Below are positions 8,703-23,142 of a stretch of 64,000 nucleotides of DNA, piece after piece. How positions within the stretch are numbered: position 1 is the first letter of the stretch; each line of letters begins with the position of its first letter. This DNA is from CAMLFJ01 sp035524955 (GTDB lineage: Bacteria; Methylomirabilota; Methylomirabilia; Rokubacteriales; CSP1-6), in contig DATLFG010000080.1 in NCBI GenBank assembly GCA_035524955.1, positions 1 through 64,000 of the forward strand, given 5' to 3'. The notes under the pieces were generated by a model. That model made no database searches and was not told the DNA's origin. It worked only from the letters and a program-made list of their open reading frames with translations. The position numbers were made by a program, and so were the translations under genes.

Positions 8703-10138
8703 GTGCCGGCGGGCAGCGGGCGCGCGGCGGGCCGAAAGCCCTCGCCGCAGGCCGGATGCGAGGGCAGGAGCTTGCCGGGATTCATGATCGAGTCGGGATC
8801 GAAGACGCGTCGCAGCCGCGCCATGAAGTTGAGATCCGCGTCCGCGAACTGCATCGGCAGGCTCGCGCGCTTGTCGAGCCCCACCCCGTGCTCGCCGGTC
8901 ACGCTGCCGCCCAGCCGCAGGCAGGCGCCCAGCAGCTCCTCGTTCGCCAGCTTGGCGCGCTCGAGCTCGCCGGGGACGCGGTCGTCGTAGCAGATCAGCG
9001 GATGGAGGTTGCCGTCGCCCGCGTGGAACACGTTGGCGATGACGAGACGGTGGCGGGCCGCGATGGCGAGCACCTCCCTCATGATCTGGGGCAGCTTCGA
9101 CCGCGGCACCACCGCGTCCTGGAGCAGCCAGTTGGAGGTAAGCCGTCCGAAGACCCCCGCCGCTTCCTTGCGTCCCTTCCAGAGCAGCGCGCGCTCCGCC
9201 TCGCTCTGGGCCACGCGGATCTCGAGCGCCAAGTGGTCGTGGCAGATCGCCTCGATCGGGCCGGACTGGGCCTCGATCTCCGCGGTGGGGCCGTCCAGCT
9301 CGATCAGCAGCACCGCGCCCGCACCTTTGGGGTAGCCGGCGCCCAGGCCTTCCTCGATGGCGCGGATGACGACCTCGTCGAGCATCTCGAGGGCGGCCGG
9401 GATGATGCCGGCCCGGATGATCGCGGAGACCGCCTCGGAGGCATCCTCGATGGTGGGGAAGGACGCCAGGATCGTCTTCACCCCTTCCGGGAGATGGGTG
9501 AGCCGCACGATCACCCCGGTCACCAGACCCAGCGTGCCCTCGGCGCCCACCATGACCCCGGTGAGATCGTAGCCCGGCCGCTCGTGGGTCTTGCCCCCGA
9601 GCCGGACGAGCTCGCCGGCCCCGGTGACCACCTCGAGCCCGAGCACGTGGTTCACGGTGATCCCGTACTTGAGGCAGTGCGGCCCTCCCGCATTCGTCGA
9701 GGCGTTGCCGCCGATCGAGGACACCATCTGGCTGGACGGGTCCGGCGCGAAGAAATAGCCACGCTCCCGCGTGGCCTGGCTCAGCCACAGGTTGATGAGG
9801 CCGGGCTCGACGGTGGCGCACCGGTTCGGAAAGTCCAGCTCCACGATGCGGTTCATGCGGGTCATGGAGACCATGACCCCGCCCTCCGGCGCCATCGCGC
9901 CTCCGATGAGGCCGGTGCCCGAGCCGCGCGGCACGATCGGCACGCGCTCCCGACGGCAGAGACGGACGACGGCTGCCACCTGCTGGGCCGACTCGGGAAG
10001 CACCACCGCGTCGGGGGCGCCCTTGTAGAAGGTGTGCATGTCGCACTCGTAGGTGAGGCGGCCTTCCGCCGAGACGACGAGGCCGGCGGGGCCGACGATG
10101 GCCTCGATCGTACGGAGCAGCTGGGGAGTAAGGGCCAT
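8693..10138 (-). CDS. glcD: Glycolate oxidase catalytic FAD subunit GlcD
   Basis: An FAD-linked oxidase of about 481 aa. The PCMH FAD-binding domain lies at about 40-215 (VPRGSGTGLIGGA; SSIGGNASTNAGGPHCLKYG; MVGAEGTLGLVT). The C-terminal domain carries HAGDGNLHPLICYD and GEHGVGLDKR and ends near DPDSIMNPGKLLP. It oxidises glycolate (or D-lactate) to the 2-oxo acid and is the first gene of the glc-lut operon. I chose ATG at 10138 over an upstream in-frame ATG at 10168, because the upstream extension runs into the hairpin after korB. Confidence 0.93.
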   Translation of the reverse strand: MALTPQLLRTIEAIVGPAGLVVSAEGRLTYECDMHTFYKGAPDAVVLPESAQQVAAVVRLCRRERVPIVPRGSGTGLIGGAMAPEGGVMVSMTRMNRIVELDFPNRCATVEPGLINLWLSQATRERGYFFAPDPSSQMVSSIGGNASTNAGGPHCLKYGITVNHVLGLEVVTGAGELVRLGGKTHERPGYDLTGVMVGAEGTLGLVTGVIVRLTHLPEGVKTILASFPTIEDASEAVSAIIRAGIIPAALEMLDEVVIRAIEEGLGAGYPKGAGAVLLIELDGPTAEIEAQSGPIEAICHDHLALEIRVAQSEAERALLWKGRKEAAGVFGRLTSNWLLQDAVVPRSKLPQIMREVLAIAARHRLVIANVFHAGDGNLHPLICYDDRVPGELERAKLANEELLGACLRLGGSVTGEHGVGLDKRASLPMQFADADLNFMARLRRVFDPDSIMNPGKLLPSHPACGEGFRPAARPLPAGTWV

Positions 10139-10167
10139 GAGGGGCGTCTCAGGCTGACAAAATACCA

Positions 10168-10190
10168 CCGGCCCCCCGGAGGAGGGCCGG
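10168..10190 (-). terminator. Rho-independent terminator after korAB
   Basis: Arms CCGGCCC (10168-10174) and GGGCCGG (10184-10190) enclose a 9-nt loop. Read on the minus strand, the stem is followed by TGGTATTTTG with a run of four T. It lies 41 nt after the korB stop and before glcD, so it separates the kor and glc transcripts. The glcD promoter must lie in or just after it. Confidence 0.7.
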
Positions 10191-10231
10191 CGATCTGGGT
10201 ACGGTCACGAGGCCTCCCGAGAGGCCCGGGG

Positions 10232-11259
10232 TCAGCCGATCTTCCAGGTGTCGCCGGACATCAGGAGCTTGGCGATATCGCCGGGACCGCGGTCGGACAC
10301 CGCCTTCTGCTCCTGCTCGATCAGGATCTCCTCGTAGGTGGTGTCGCCCGGCCGGCTGGCGAGCACCCCGATCGGAATCGGGTAGTCGGAGGCCCAGAGC
10401 TGCGCCAGCACCAGGGCGGTGCCGCCGTCGGTCTCGTCGTGCACCCACAGCGCGCGCTCGGGAACGTCCTTCACCTGGACCACCTTCGGCTTGACGCCCT
10501 CCAGCACGAGACCGCGGCGGTCGTCGGGCGGGCCCCAGACCAGCGGCTTGCCGTGCTCGAGACGGAGCTCGTGGAGCGCCTTCGACTCGCGGTCGTAGAG
10601 CACGCCCCACGCCATGTCGTTGTACACGTTGCAGTTCTGGAGGATCTCGACGAAGGCGGCGCCCTTGTGGGCGGAGGCGCGCTTGAGCGTCTCCTCCATG
10701 TGCGCGATGTTGCGGTCCACCGTCCGGGCCACGAACGTGGCCCCCGCGGCCAGCGCGAACGCGCACGGGTTCAGCGGCCGGTCCGCCGAGCCGATCGGGG
10801 TGGACTTGGTCACCTTGCCCAGCTCGCTGGTCGGCGAGTACTGGCCCTTGGTGAGGCCGTAGATGCGGTTGTTGAAGAGCAGGATGGTCACGTCCACGTT
10901 GCGGCGCAGCACGTGCAGCAGGTGGTTGCCGCCGATGCTGAGCCCGTCACCGTCCCCCGTGACGACGAAGATCTTCAGCTCGGGCCGCGCGAGCTTGAGC
11001 CCGGTGGCGACCGCGGGCGCGCGGCCGTGGATGGTGTGGAAGCCGTACGTGTTCATGTAGTACGGGAACCGGCTCGAGCAGCCGATCCCGGAGATGAACA
11101 CGATGTCCTCCTTGGGGATGCCCAGGTCGGGCATCATCTTCTGCACCGCGCTCAGGATCGCGTAGTCCCCGCAGCCGGGGCACCAGCGCACGTCCTGATC
11201 GGACTCGAAATCCTTCTTCGTGTACTTCGGGGTCGCGCCGGGCACTCCCGTGACAGAAC

Positions 11260-11263
<4 letters not shown>
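10232..11263 (-). CDS. korB: 2-oxoglutarate:ferredoxin oxidoreductase beta subunit
   Basis: A 343-aa thiamine-pyrophosphate and [4Fe-4S] subunit. Cluster cysteines are in WCPGCGD, GIGCSSR and NCNVYND. The TPP-Mg motif begins at GDGDGLSIGGNHLLH and continues to NNRIYGLTKGQYSPTSE. It pairs with KorA for CoA-dependent oxidation of 2-oxoglutarate (or another 2-oxoacid) with ferredoxin as acceptor. The long C-terminal half is typical of aerobic actinobacterial-type KorB. The GTG at 11263 overlaps the korA stop by 4 nt. A longer open frame upstream is a shadow of korA. Confidence 0.93.
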
Positions 11264-13131
<1,868 letters not shown>

Positions 13132-13331
13132 CGGTCCACATCCTTTCCGTCCAGGGGCGTGCCCCCATCAACGGCAGATTCCAGGCGGAGTGGCTCTGGT
13201 CACCCTAGCGTCTTGGGAGCACGATCAGAGGCGTGACACCCCTAGGTCATGCTACCCAAACGTCTGAATAGAAGCAAGGTTGACTTCGGTCGGACCGGCA
13301 GACCAGTGCCGGTCCGGGGCCCCGGGGTCTA
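13132..13331. promoter_or_regulatory. korA upstream region with inverted repeats
   Basis: No gene. It holds the korA ribosome site, a TGAC-N8-GTCA inverted repeat at 13234-13249 (about 100 nt before the korA ATG; possible operator), and a perfect 10-bp hairpin CGGACCGGCA-GACCAG-TGCCGGTCCG at 13291-13316. The hairpin has no U-tract on either side, so it may be an RNA structure or operator rather than a simple terminator. I see no convincing -35/-10 pair. Confidence 0.4.
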
Positions 13332-13549
13332 GCCCGGACGATTCATGAACGGGCTCGACCGACCGAGACCGGACGGGTGGCACCGCGGACGCCCCCCGGC
13401 GAGCGAGCGTAGTGAGCCCCCCGAGTCCGGTGCGCCGCTCGAAGAGCGGCGAATCCGGCAAGCGGGTGACGGAGCCGGTCGCCCGGGGGGCGTCCGCGGC
13501 GACAGGTCCCGTCCGCCTTGCCCGCTCCCCGTTCATGAATTGTCCGGCC
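13332..13549. repeat. 218-bp imperfect inverted-repeat element (MITE-like)
   Basis: The outer arms match over 19 of 20 bases: 13334-13353 against the reverse complement of 13528-13547, including ATTCATGAACGGG. Inner blocks pair in the same order: GGACGGG at 13371 with CCCGTCC at 13508, and a perfect 17-mer at 13383-13399 (CCGCGGACGCCCCCCGG) with 13483-13499. The centre has a hairpin GCCGCTC-GAA-GAGCGGC at 13434-13450. The right end abuts the TAG stop of the M24 peptidase gene at 13550. It encodes no plausible protein. It is either a mobile non-coding element or a very large RNA hairpin. Confidence 0.65.
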
Positions 13550-14680
13550 CTAGAGCTCGAGCAGCTCCATCTTGGGGGACCGGGTGAGGTTTCGGCACCC
13601 TCCGGGCTCGACCAGGACCATGTCCTCGATGCGCACGGCCCCCTTCCCGGGATAGTACAGCCCCGGCTCGACCGTGACGACGTGCCCGGTCTTGAGCTCG
13701 CAGTCCAGCCGGCTGATCCGCGGCAGCTCGTGGATGTCGAGGCCCACGCCGTGACCCGTCCCGTGGAAGAACCCCTGGTTGCGGCCATTGACCACGCCGG
13801 TCATGTACCCGCGGCTCTCGAGCGTCCGGTTGACCTCGGCATGGATGGCGCCGCCCGAGGCCCCGTCCCGGATCAGCTCGATCCCCCGGAGCTGGCCGGC
13901 CAGCACCGCGTCGTAGAGGCGGCGCAGCTCGTCGGACGCCTTGCCCTTGACCACCGTACGCGTCATGTCGGCATAGTACCGGGACCCGGAGGAGCGGGGG
14001 AAGATGTCGAAGATGATCCCCTGGTTGGGCCGGATGGCCCCGGTGCCCTGGTTGTGCGGGTCCACTCCCTGGTCGCCGCAGGCGATGATCGTGTGCTCGG
14101 CGATGCAGTCGTTCTCCATCAGGGAGACGTTGACCGTCTTCTTGAGATCCTCGGACGTGAGCGGCCGGCCGTGGTGGAGCACCTGGTCGCCCTTGATGAC
14201 GCCCTCGCGCAGCACCCGCAGCGCCGCGTCCAGCGCGGTCTCGGTGTGCCGCTGCGCCTCCTCGATGGAGGCCACTTCCTCGGGGGTCTTCACGACCCGC
14301 TCGGGCAGGAACGGGCTCGGCCGCGGCGTCACGGTGATCCCCCGCTCGCGCAGCCGGTCGGCCAGCTCGATCGGAAAGTCGCCGGGCACCTCGACCGCCT
14401 TCACCCCGTAGTCCTCGAGCAGCAGGCTCACCGTGTCGGCGAGCTTGGGGTGCGACCAGCGCTGGCGGGCCTTGGCGTCCCATTCCGACAGCGAGAGCAC
14501 CTCATCCACGCGCGCCTGGGCCCGGGCCCGGTCCACCTCGAGGTCGGACATGAGGAGGATCTTTCGCCCGCCCACCTGGAGGAAGACGAACGCGTCGGGC
14601 GCCAGGAAACGGCAGGCGTAGTAGAGGTTCGAGTCGGCCTCGCTGGCCGCGATGATCAGTGACGCGGGAGAATCGCTCAT
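13550..14680 (-). CDS. M24-family Xaa-Pro aminopeptidase-like protein
   Basis: A 376-aa M24 metallopeptidase: an N-terminal creatinase-like domain (about 1-150) and a C-terminal pita-bread domain. The dinuclear metal ligands are visible: Asp in GIIFDIFPR, Asp in YYADMTRT, His in FFHGTGHGVGLDIHE, Glu in VTVEPGLYY and Glu in VRIEDMV. It most likely cleaves X-Pro dipeptides in the cytosol. The start is ATG at 14680 with AAAGGAG 9 nt upstream; the frame is open to 14728, but that start has no such site. It sits alone between the lysR gene and the inverted-repeat element that meets its stop codon. Confidence 0.9.
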   Translation of the reverse strand: MSDSPASLIIAASEADSNLYYACRFLAPDAFVFLQVGGRKILLMSDLEVDRARAQARVDEVLSLSEWDAKARQRWSHPKLADTVSLLLEDYGVKAVEVPGDFPIELADRLRERGITVTPRPSPFLPERVVKTPEEVASIEEAQRHTETALDAALRVLREGVIKGDQVLHHGRPLTSEDLKKTVNVSLMENDCIAEHTIIACGDQGVDPHNQGTGAIRPNQGIIFDIFPRSSGSRYYADMTRTVVKGKASDELRRLYDAVLAGQLRGIELIRDGASGGAIHAEVNRTLESRGYMTGVVNGRNQGFFHGTGHGVGLDIHELPRISRLDCELKTGHVVTVEPGLYYPGKGAVRIEDMVLVEPGGCRNLTRSPKMELLEL

Positions 14681-14724
14681 GCCACGGCTCCTTTCGGGGA
14701 CTACGTTATCACGAGGCTGGGGTA

Positions 14725-15627
14725 TCACGAGGCCGGGTCGAGCGGCTTCTGGAGCTGCGCGATGAAGCGCGCCACCACCGGGGTGAGCCGCCAGCCGCGG
14801 CGGTGGATGATGCCGATCGGCCGCACCAGCCCGGGAAGCGCGAGCTGGGCGACCGCGAGCGTGCGCATCCCCGACTCGTTGAGGACGGTGGGGCGCGGCA
14901 GGATGCTGACGCCCGCATTGATCCCGATCGCCTGCTTGATCGTCTCGACGTTGTCGAACTCCATGACCACCTCGACCTTGACGTCGTGCTGCTTGAGGGC
15001 GCGATCGATGGCGCGGCGCACCGCCAAGTCGCGGTCGAAGGCCACGAACCTCTCACCCTGCAGGTCGCCGGGGGCCACCACGCGCCGGCGGGCCAGGCGG
15101 TGGGCCGGGTGCGCGACCAGCACCATGGGCTCGTCGCGGAGCGGCAGGACGGTCAGCGCGCGCGTGGCCGCGGGGTACGACAGGATGCCGAGGTCGGCCT
15201 CGTCGTTGAGCACCGCCTCGACCACCTTGTGGGGATGCAGGCATTCGAGCAGCACGCGCGCCTGCGGATAGTCCGACATGAAGGGCTGCATGTGACGGCT
15301 CATGTCGTGGAGGCCGACCGAGTAGATCGCGGCGACCCGCACCGTGCCCTCCACGCGCTCGCGCGCCGCCGCGAGGTCCGCCCGCGCCTTCTCGAAGCCC
15401 TGCAGCAGGGCCCGGCAGGCGTCGTAGAAGGCCTGGCCCTGCTCGGTGGGCAGCAGCGGGCGCCGCGACCGGTCGAGCAGCGCCGCGTCGAGCTCGGCCT
15501 CGAGCTGCTGGATCGCCTGGCTCGCCGCCGACTGGGACACCATGTTGGCGGCCGCCCCGCGCGAGAAACTGCGGAGGCGGACCACGTCGCAGTAGAGCTT
15601 CAGCGTCTCGAGGTTCACTGTGGACAC
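14725..15627 (-). CDS. LysR-family transcriptional regulator
   Basis: A 300-aa LysR regulator. The winged helix-turn-helix is at about 5-65 (SFSRGAAANMVSQSAASQAIQQLE, then RSRRPLLPTEQGQAFY), followed by the substrate-binding domain (about 95-295: VRVAAIYSVG, DLGILSYPA, GVSILPRPTV). It is divergent from gltB, the arrangement of Bacillus GltC-gltAB, so control of glutamate synthase is likely. The start may be GTG at 15627 or GTG at 15618 (giving MNLETLKLY, a common LysR N-terminus). The ligand is unknown. Confidence 0.92.
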   Translation of the reverse strand: MSTVNLETLKLYCDVVRLRSFSRGAAANMVSQSAASQAIQQLEAELDAALLDRSRRPLLPTEQGQAFYDACRALLQGFEKARADLAAARERVEGTVRVAAIYSVGLHDMSRHMQPFMSDYPQARVLLECLHPHKVVEAVLNDEADLGILSYPAATRALTVLPLRDEPMVLVAHPAHRLARRRVVAPGDLQGERFVAFDRDLAVRRAIDRALKQHDVKVEVVMEFDNVETIKQAIGINAGVSILPRPTVLNESGMRTLAVAQLALPGLVRPIGIIHRRGWRLTPVVARFIAQLQKPLDPAS

Positions 15628-15636
15628 GTTACCACT

Positions 15637-15651
15637 ATTAGCATTGCTAAT
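15637..15651. promoter_or_regulatory. LysR-type operator between lysR and gltB
   Basis: ATTAGCA-T-TGCTAAT is a perfect 15-bp palindrome containing the T-N11-A core of LysR sites. It lies 9 nt before the lysR start and 128 nt before the gltB start. A half-site GCTAAT recurs at 15677-15682. It stands out as AT-rich in this genome. Expected role: autoregulation of lysR and activation of gltB from nearby half-sites. Confidence 0.7.
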
Positions 15652-15778
15652 GCCGTGTTTTTTCATTTTGCGCTTGGCTAATGGTCTGGTTGCGTGTAGT
15701 GTCACGGGACAAGTTTGGCCGCGGTGCAGTCCCACCGCTCGGGACCCCGACGACGACGTGGGGTGGAGAGAGAAGACC

Positions 15779-20371
<4,593 letters not shown>

Positions 20372-20535
20372 ACTCGGAGGGGGGCTAACGCCCCCCTTCC
20401 GAACCTCCCCCCGAGAAGCGGGATTGCGCCGGCGGAGCCGGCGCTCGAACGGGGCGGGGTGAACGCGAGCGATTGCTCATTTCTCGGGGGAGGCTCGGAG
20501 GGGGCCGTCGAGGCCCTCTTTTCGATGAGAGATTC
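20372..20535. repeat. gltB-gltD spacer with nested inverted repeats
   Basis: A 164-bp spacer. First hairpin: GGGGGGC-TAAC-GCCCCCC at 20379-20396, 8 nt after the gltB stop. A larger imperfect inverted repeat follows, with arms CCTCCCCCCGAGAA (20404-20417) and TTCTCGGGGGAGG (20481-20493), enclosing a perfect GCGCCGGC-GGA-GCCGGCGC hairpin at 20426-20444. No U-tract follows, so read-through with RNA processing or partial attenuation between the two subunits is possible. GAGAG at 20527-20531 serves the gltD start. Confidence 0.6.
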
Positions 20536-21984
20536 TTGGGGAAGGTGACGGGGTTCATCGAGTGGAAGCGGGACAAGCAGCCGTACCGGCCGATCGGCGA
20601 GCGCACGCGCGACTGGCGTCAGGTCATGCTGCCGTGGCCGGTCGAGACCCTGCGCCGGCAGGGCGCGCGCTGCATGGATTGCGGCATCCCGTTCTGTCAC
20701 CAGGGTTGCCCGCTCGGCAACCTGATCCCGGACTGGAACGACCTCGTCTACCGGGACAAATGGCGCGAGGCCATCGACCGCCTGCACGCCACCAACAACT
20801 TCCCGGAGTTCACCGGCACGCTCTGCCCGGCGCCCTGCGAGGGCTCCTGCGTGCTCGGCATCAACGACGACGCGGTGACGATCAAGGCGGTCGAGCTCGC
20901 GATCATCGACCGCGCCTTCGAGGAGGGCTGGATCGCGCCCGAGCCACCCGCGGTGCGCACCGGCAAGACCGTCGCGGTGATCGGCTCGGGCCCCGCCGGT
21001 CTCGCGGCGGCCCAGCAGCTCGCGCGCGCCGGCCACCAGGTCACCGTCTTCGAGCGCGCGGACCGAATCGGGGGGCTCCTCCGCTACGGCATCCCCGAGT
21101 TCAAGATGGAGAAGCGGGTGTTGGACCGAAGGCTCGCCCAGATGGAGGCGGAGGGCGTGCGCTTCGTGGTGCGGGCGCACGTCGGCGTGGATCGGCCGGT
21201 GGAGGCCCTGCGGCGCGAGTTCGATGCCCTCGTGCTCTGCGGGGGCGCCTGTGCCTCACGCGACCTGCCGATTCCCGGGCGGGGGCTCGGCGGTGTGCAC
21301 TTCGCCATGGACTACCTCACGCCGCAGAACCGGCGCTGCGAGGGCGACGTGGTGCCCGACGAGGCCTTCATCAGCGCCGAGGGCAAGCGCGTGGTCATCA
21401 TCGGGGGCGGCGACACCGGGGCCGATTGTCTGGGCACCACGCACCGTCAAGGCGCACTGGAAGTCCATCAGCTCGAGATCCTGCCGCGCCCGCCGGACAC
21501 GCGCGCCGCCGACAACCCGTGGCCGCAGTGGCCGAATATCTATCGCGTCTCCTCCGCCCACGCGGAGGGCGGGGAGCGGATCTACTCGGTGTCCACGACC
21601 CGCTTCGTCGGCGACGAGCGCGGGCGCGTGAAGGCGCTCGAGGTGGCACGCGTGGAGCCGGTGCGCGAGGGCGGCCGCCTCGTGTTCCGGGAGGTCCCGG
21701 ACTCGACGTTCGCCCTGCCCTGCGAGCTGGCCCTGCTGGCCATGGGCTTCGTGGGGCCGGAGCGGCCGGGGATGCTCGAGCAGCTCGGGGTCGCCCTCAC
21801 CGACCGCGGGAACGTCCAGCGGGACGAGCACTGGATGACGAGCGTGCCCGGCGTGTTCACCGCGGGGGACATGCAGCGGGGCCAGTCGCTGATCGTGTGG
21901 GCCATCGCGGAGGGCCGCAGCGCCGCGCGCGGCGTGGACCGCTACCTCATGGGCCGCTCGGACCTGCCCGCGCCCTTGCCCTGA
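20536..21984 (+). CDS. gltD: Glutamate synthase (NADPH) small subunit
   Basis: A 482-aa FAD/NADPH subunit delivering electrons to GltB. N-terminal Fe-S cysteines are Cys46/49/54/58 (CMDCGIPFCHQGC) and Cys97/101/105 (CPAPCEGSC). The FAD motif GSGPAG is at 150-155, the NADPH motif is VVIIGGGDTGADC, and AGDMQRGQSLIVWAIAEGR lies near the end. I chose TTG at 20536, because it gives MGKVTGFIEW, the usual GltD start, with GAGAG 5 nt upstream. An upstream ATG at 20473 would read through the spacer hairpins. Confidence 0.94.
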   Translation: MGKVTGFIEWKRDKQPYRPIGERTRDWRQVMLPWPVETLRRQGARCMDCGIPFCHQGCPLGNLIPDWNDLVYRDKWREAIDRLHATNNFPEFTGTLCPAPCEGSCVLGINDDAVTIKAVELAIIDRAFEEGWIAPEPPAVRTGKTVAVIGSGPAGLAAAQQLARAGHQVTVFERADRIGGLLRYGIPEFKMEKRVLDRRLAQMEAEGVRFVVRAHVGVDRPVEALRREFDALVLCGGACASRDLPIPGRGLGGVHFAMDYLTPQNRRCEGDVVPDEAFISAEGKRVVIIGGGDTGADCLGTTHRQGALEVHQLEILPRPPDTRAADNPWPQWPNIYRVSSAHAEGGERIYSVSTTRFVGDERGRVKALEVARVEPVREGGRLVFREVPDSTFALPCELALLAMGFVGPERPGMLEQLGVALTDRGNVQRDEHWMTSVPGVFTAGDMQRGQSLIVWAIAEGRSAARGVDRYLMGRSDLPAPLP

Positions 21985-21989
21985 GGCCT

Positions 21990-22517
21990 TCACTTCCAGC
22001 GGTCGAAGTCCCAGAGCGCCTCGGTCCGCGCAATCGTCACCCCGAGCTGCTGCAGCTCGGCCTGCAGGCGCTCCGCGGTCAGCCCCTGATTTGGTACCGG
22101 CTTGTTGAGGAAGAACCAGCGCCGGCTCTCGTTGTAGGAGAAGTGAGTCGGACCGATGGCGTCGTTCTCGGTCAGCATGTCGAGGATCGCATTGCCGTTG
22201 ATGGTCCGGCCGGGCGGCACCTTCTTGAGCCAGGCCACGAGCCACACCAGGGTGCCGTCCCTGGACAGGGTCACCCGGGTGGTCACGGCGAGGCCACCCG
22301 GCGGGCGCAGGACGATCTCGTACTCGGCCCCCGACTCGTTGCGCGCCTCGCGCGGCTGGTAGCCCAGCGTGGCGAGCAGGCCTTGCACGCCGGCGTGATC
22401 GAGGCGCGCCGTTGCGCGCTCGGGCTCGGCGTGGGCCGCGGGCCCGACCGGAGCCAGGGCCATCGCGGCGGCCGCGAGCGCCGCCCCCATCACCCGCATC
22501 CGGAGGGAGATGATCAT
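21990..22517 (-). CDS. Secreted hypothetical protein
   Basis: A 175-aa protein with an N-terminal signal peptide (MRVMGAALAAAAMALAPVGP, cleavage near AHA-EP). The mature part of about 140 residues has alternating strands and helices (YEIVLRPP, TRVTLSRDGTLVWLVAWL, a helix near NAILDMLTEND, WFFLNKPV) resembling the YbjN / secretion-chaperone-like fold, but I cannot assign a family firmly. The stop is 5 bp from the gltD stop (convergent). The start codon is 2 bp from that of dinB (divergent). ATG at 22499 is an alternative start that still keeps the signal peptide. Confidence 0.7.
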   Translation of the reverse strand: MIISLRMRVMGAALAAAAMALAPVGPAAHAEPERATARLDHAGVQGLLATLGYQPREARNESGAEYEIVLRPPGGLAVTTRVTLSRDGTLVWLVAWLKKVPPGRTINGNAILDMLTENDAIGPTHFSYNESRRWFFLNKPVPNQGLTAERLQAELQQLGVTIARTEALWDFDRWK

Positions 22518-22519
22518 CG

Positions 22520-23029
22520 ATGAGCCTCACGCGAGCCGAGCGAGAGCGTCTGATCCAGCGGTACGCCGACGGCCCCGCACACCTCGAGGGCGCCCTGGCC
22601 CGTGTCCCGGCGGAGGCGCGGAAGTGGCGGCCGGCGCCCGGGGAGTGGTCCGCGCACGAGGTGGTCTGCCACTGCGCCGACTCGGAGACCAACGGGGCCG
22701 CCCGCATCCGCTACGTGGTCTGCGAGCCCGATCCCGTGGTCCTGGGCTACGACGAGAACGTGTGGGCGGTCGCGCTCGACTACCACGGCCATCCGCTGAA
22801 CGTCGCGCTGGCCACCGTGCGGGCGGTGCGCGCGAATACCGTGGTGGTCCTCCGGCGCCTGCCGGAGGAGGCCTGGACGCGAGAAGGCCGTCACACCGCG
22901 TCGGGCCGGTACACCGCGCTGGACTGGCTCGCCATCTATGCCGAGCATCTGGAGATCCACGCCGGGCAGATCGAGGCCAACCTGGCCGCGTGGGAAGCCG
23001 CCGGCCGGCCCAGCAATCTGTCCGCGTAA
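22520..23029 (+). CDS. DinB-family metal-binding protein
   Basis: A 169-aa four-helix-bundle DinB_2-type protein. Likely metal ligands are His51 (HEVVCHCADSE) and the pair in YAEHLEIHAGQIEANL near 140-144. Such proteins are putative thiol- or metal-dependent transferases and hydrolases; the substrate is unknown. A GGAGGG site at 22502-22507 lies 12 nt before the ATG, inside the first codons of the divergent secreted-protein gene. It is a single-gene unit on the plus strand ending at a convergent hairpin region. Confidence 0.82.
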   Translation: MSLTRAERERLIQRYADGPAHLEGALARVPAEARKWRPAPGEWSAHEVVCHCADSETNGAARIRYVVCEPDPVVLGYDENVWAVALDYHGHPLNVALATVRAVRANTVVVLRRLPEEAWTREGRHTASGRYTALDWLAIYAEHLEIHAGQIEANLAAWEAAGRPSNLSA

Positions 23030-23068
23030 CATCGGAGGCCGCCTAGCCACCGGGTCGGTCCGCTTCGA

Positions 23069-23136
23069 GCGCGGGCTCTCCCCGCGCCCCCGGCGTCTGG
23101 CGGGGAGGTTCGGCCGGGAGGCGTAGCCTCCCCGCC
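23069..23136. terminator. Convergent hairpin region (bidirectional terminator candidate)
   Basis: It lies between the convergent dinB and lipoprotein genes. One hairpin is GCGCGGG-CTCTC-CCCGCGC at 23069-23087. A second is GGCGGGGAGG (23099-23108) with CCTCCCCGCC (23127-23136). Inside it a competing GGGAGGC-GTA-GCCTCCC (23116-23132) cannot form at the same time. No U-tract, so termination strength is uncertain. Confidence 0.5.
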
Positions 23137-23142
23137 GAGTTC

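Noticed and set aside
13345..13587. 80-aa plus-strand frame inside the large inverted repeat
   Set aside because: Lies wholly in the palindromic element, lacks a ribosome site and is rich in Arg/Pro; more likely non-coding.
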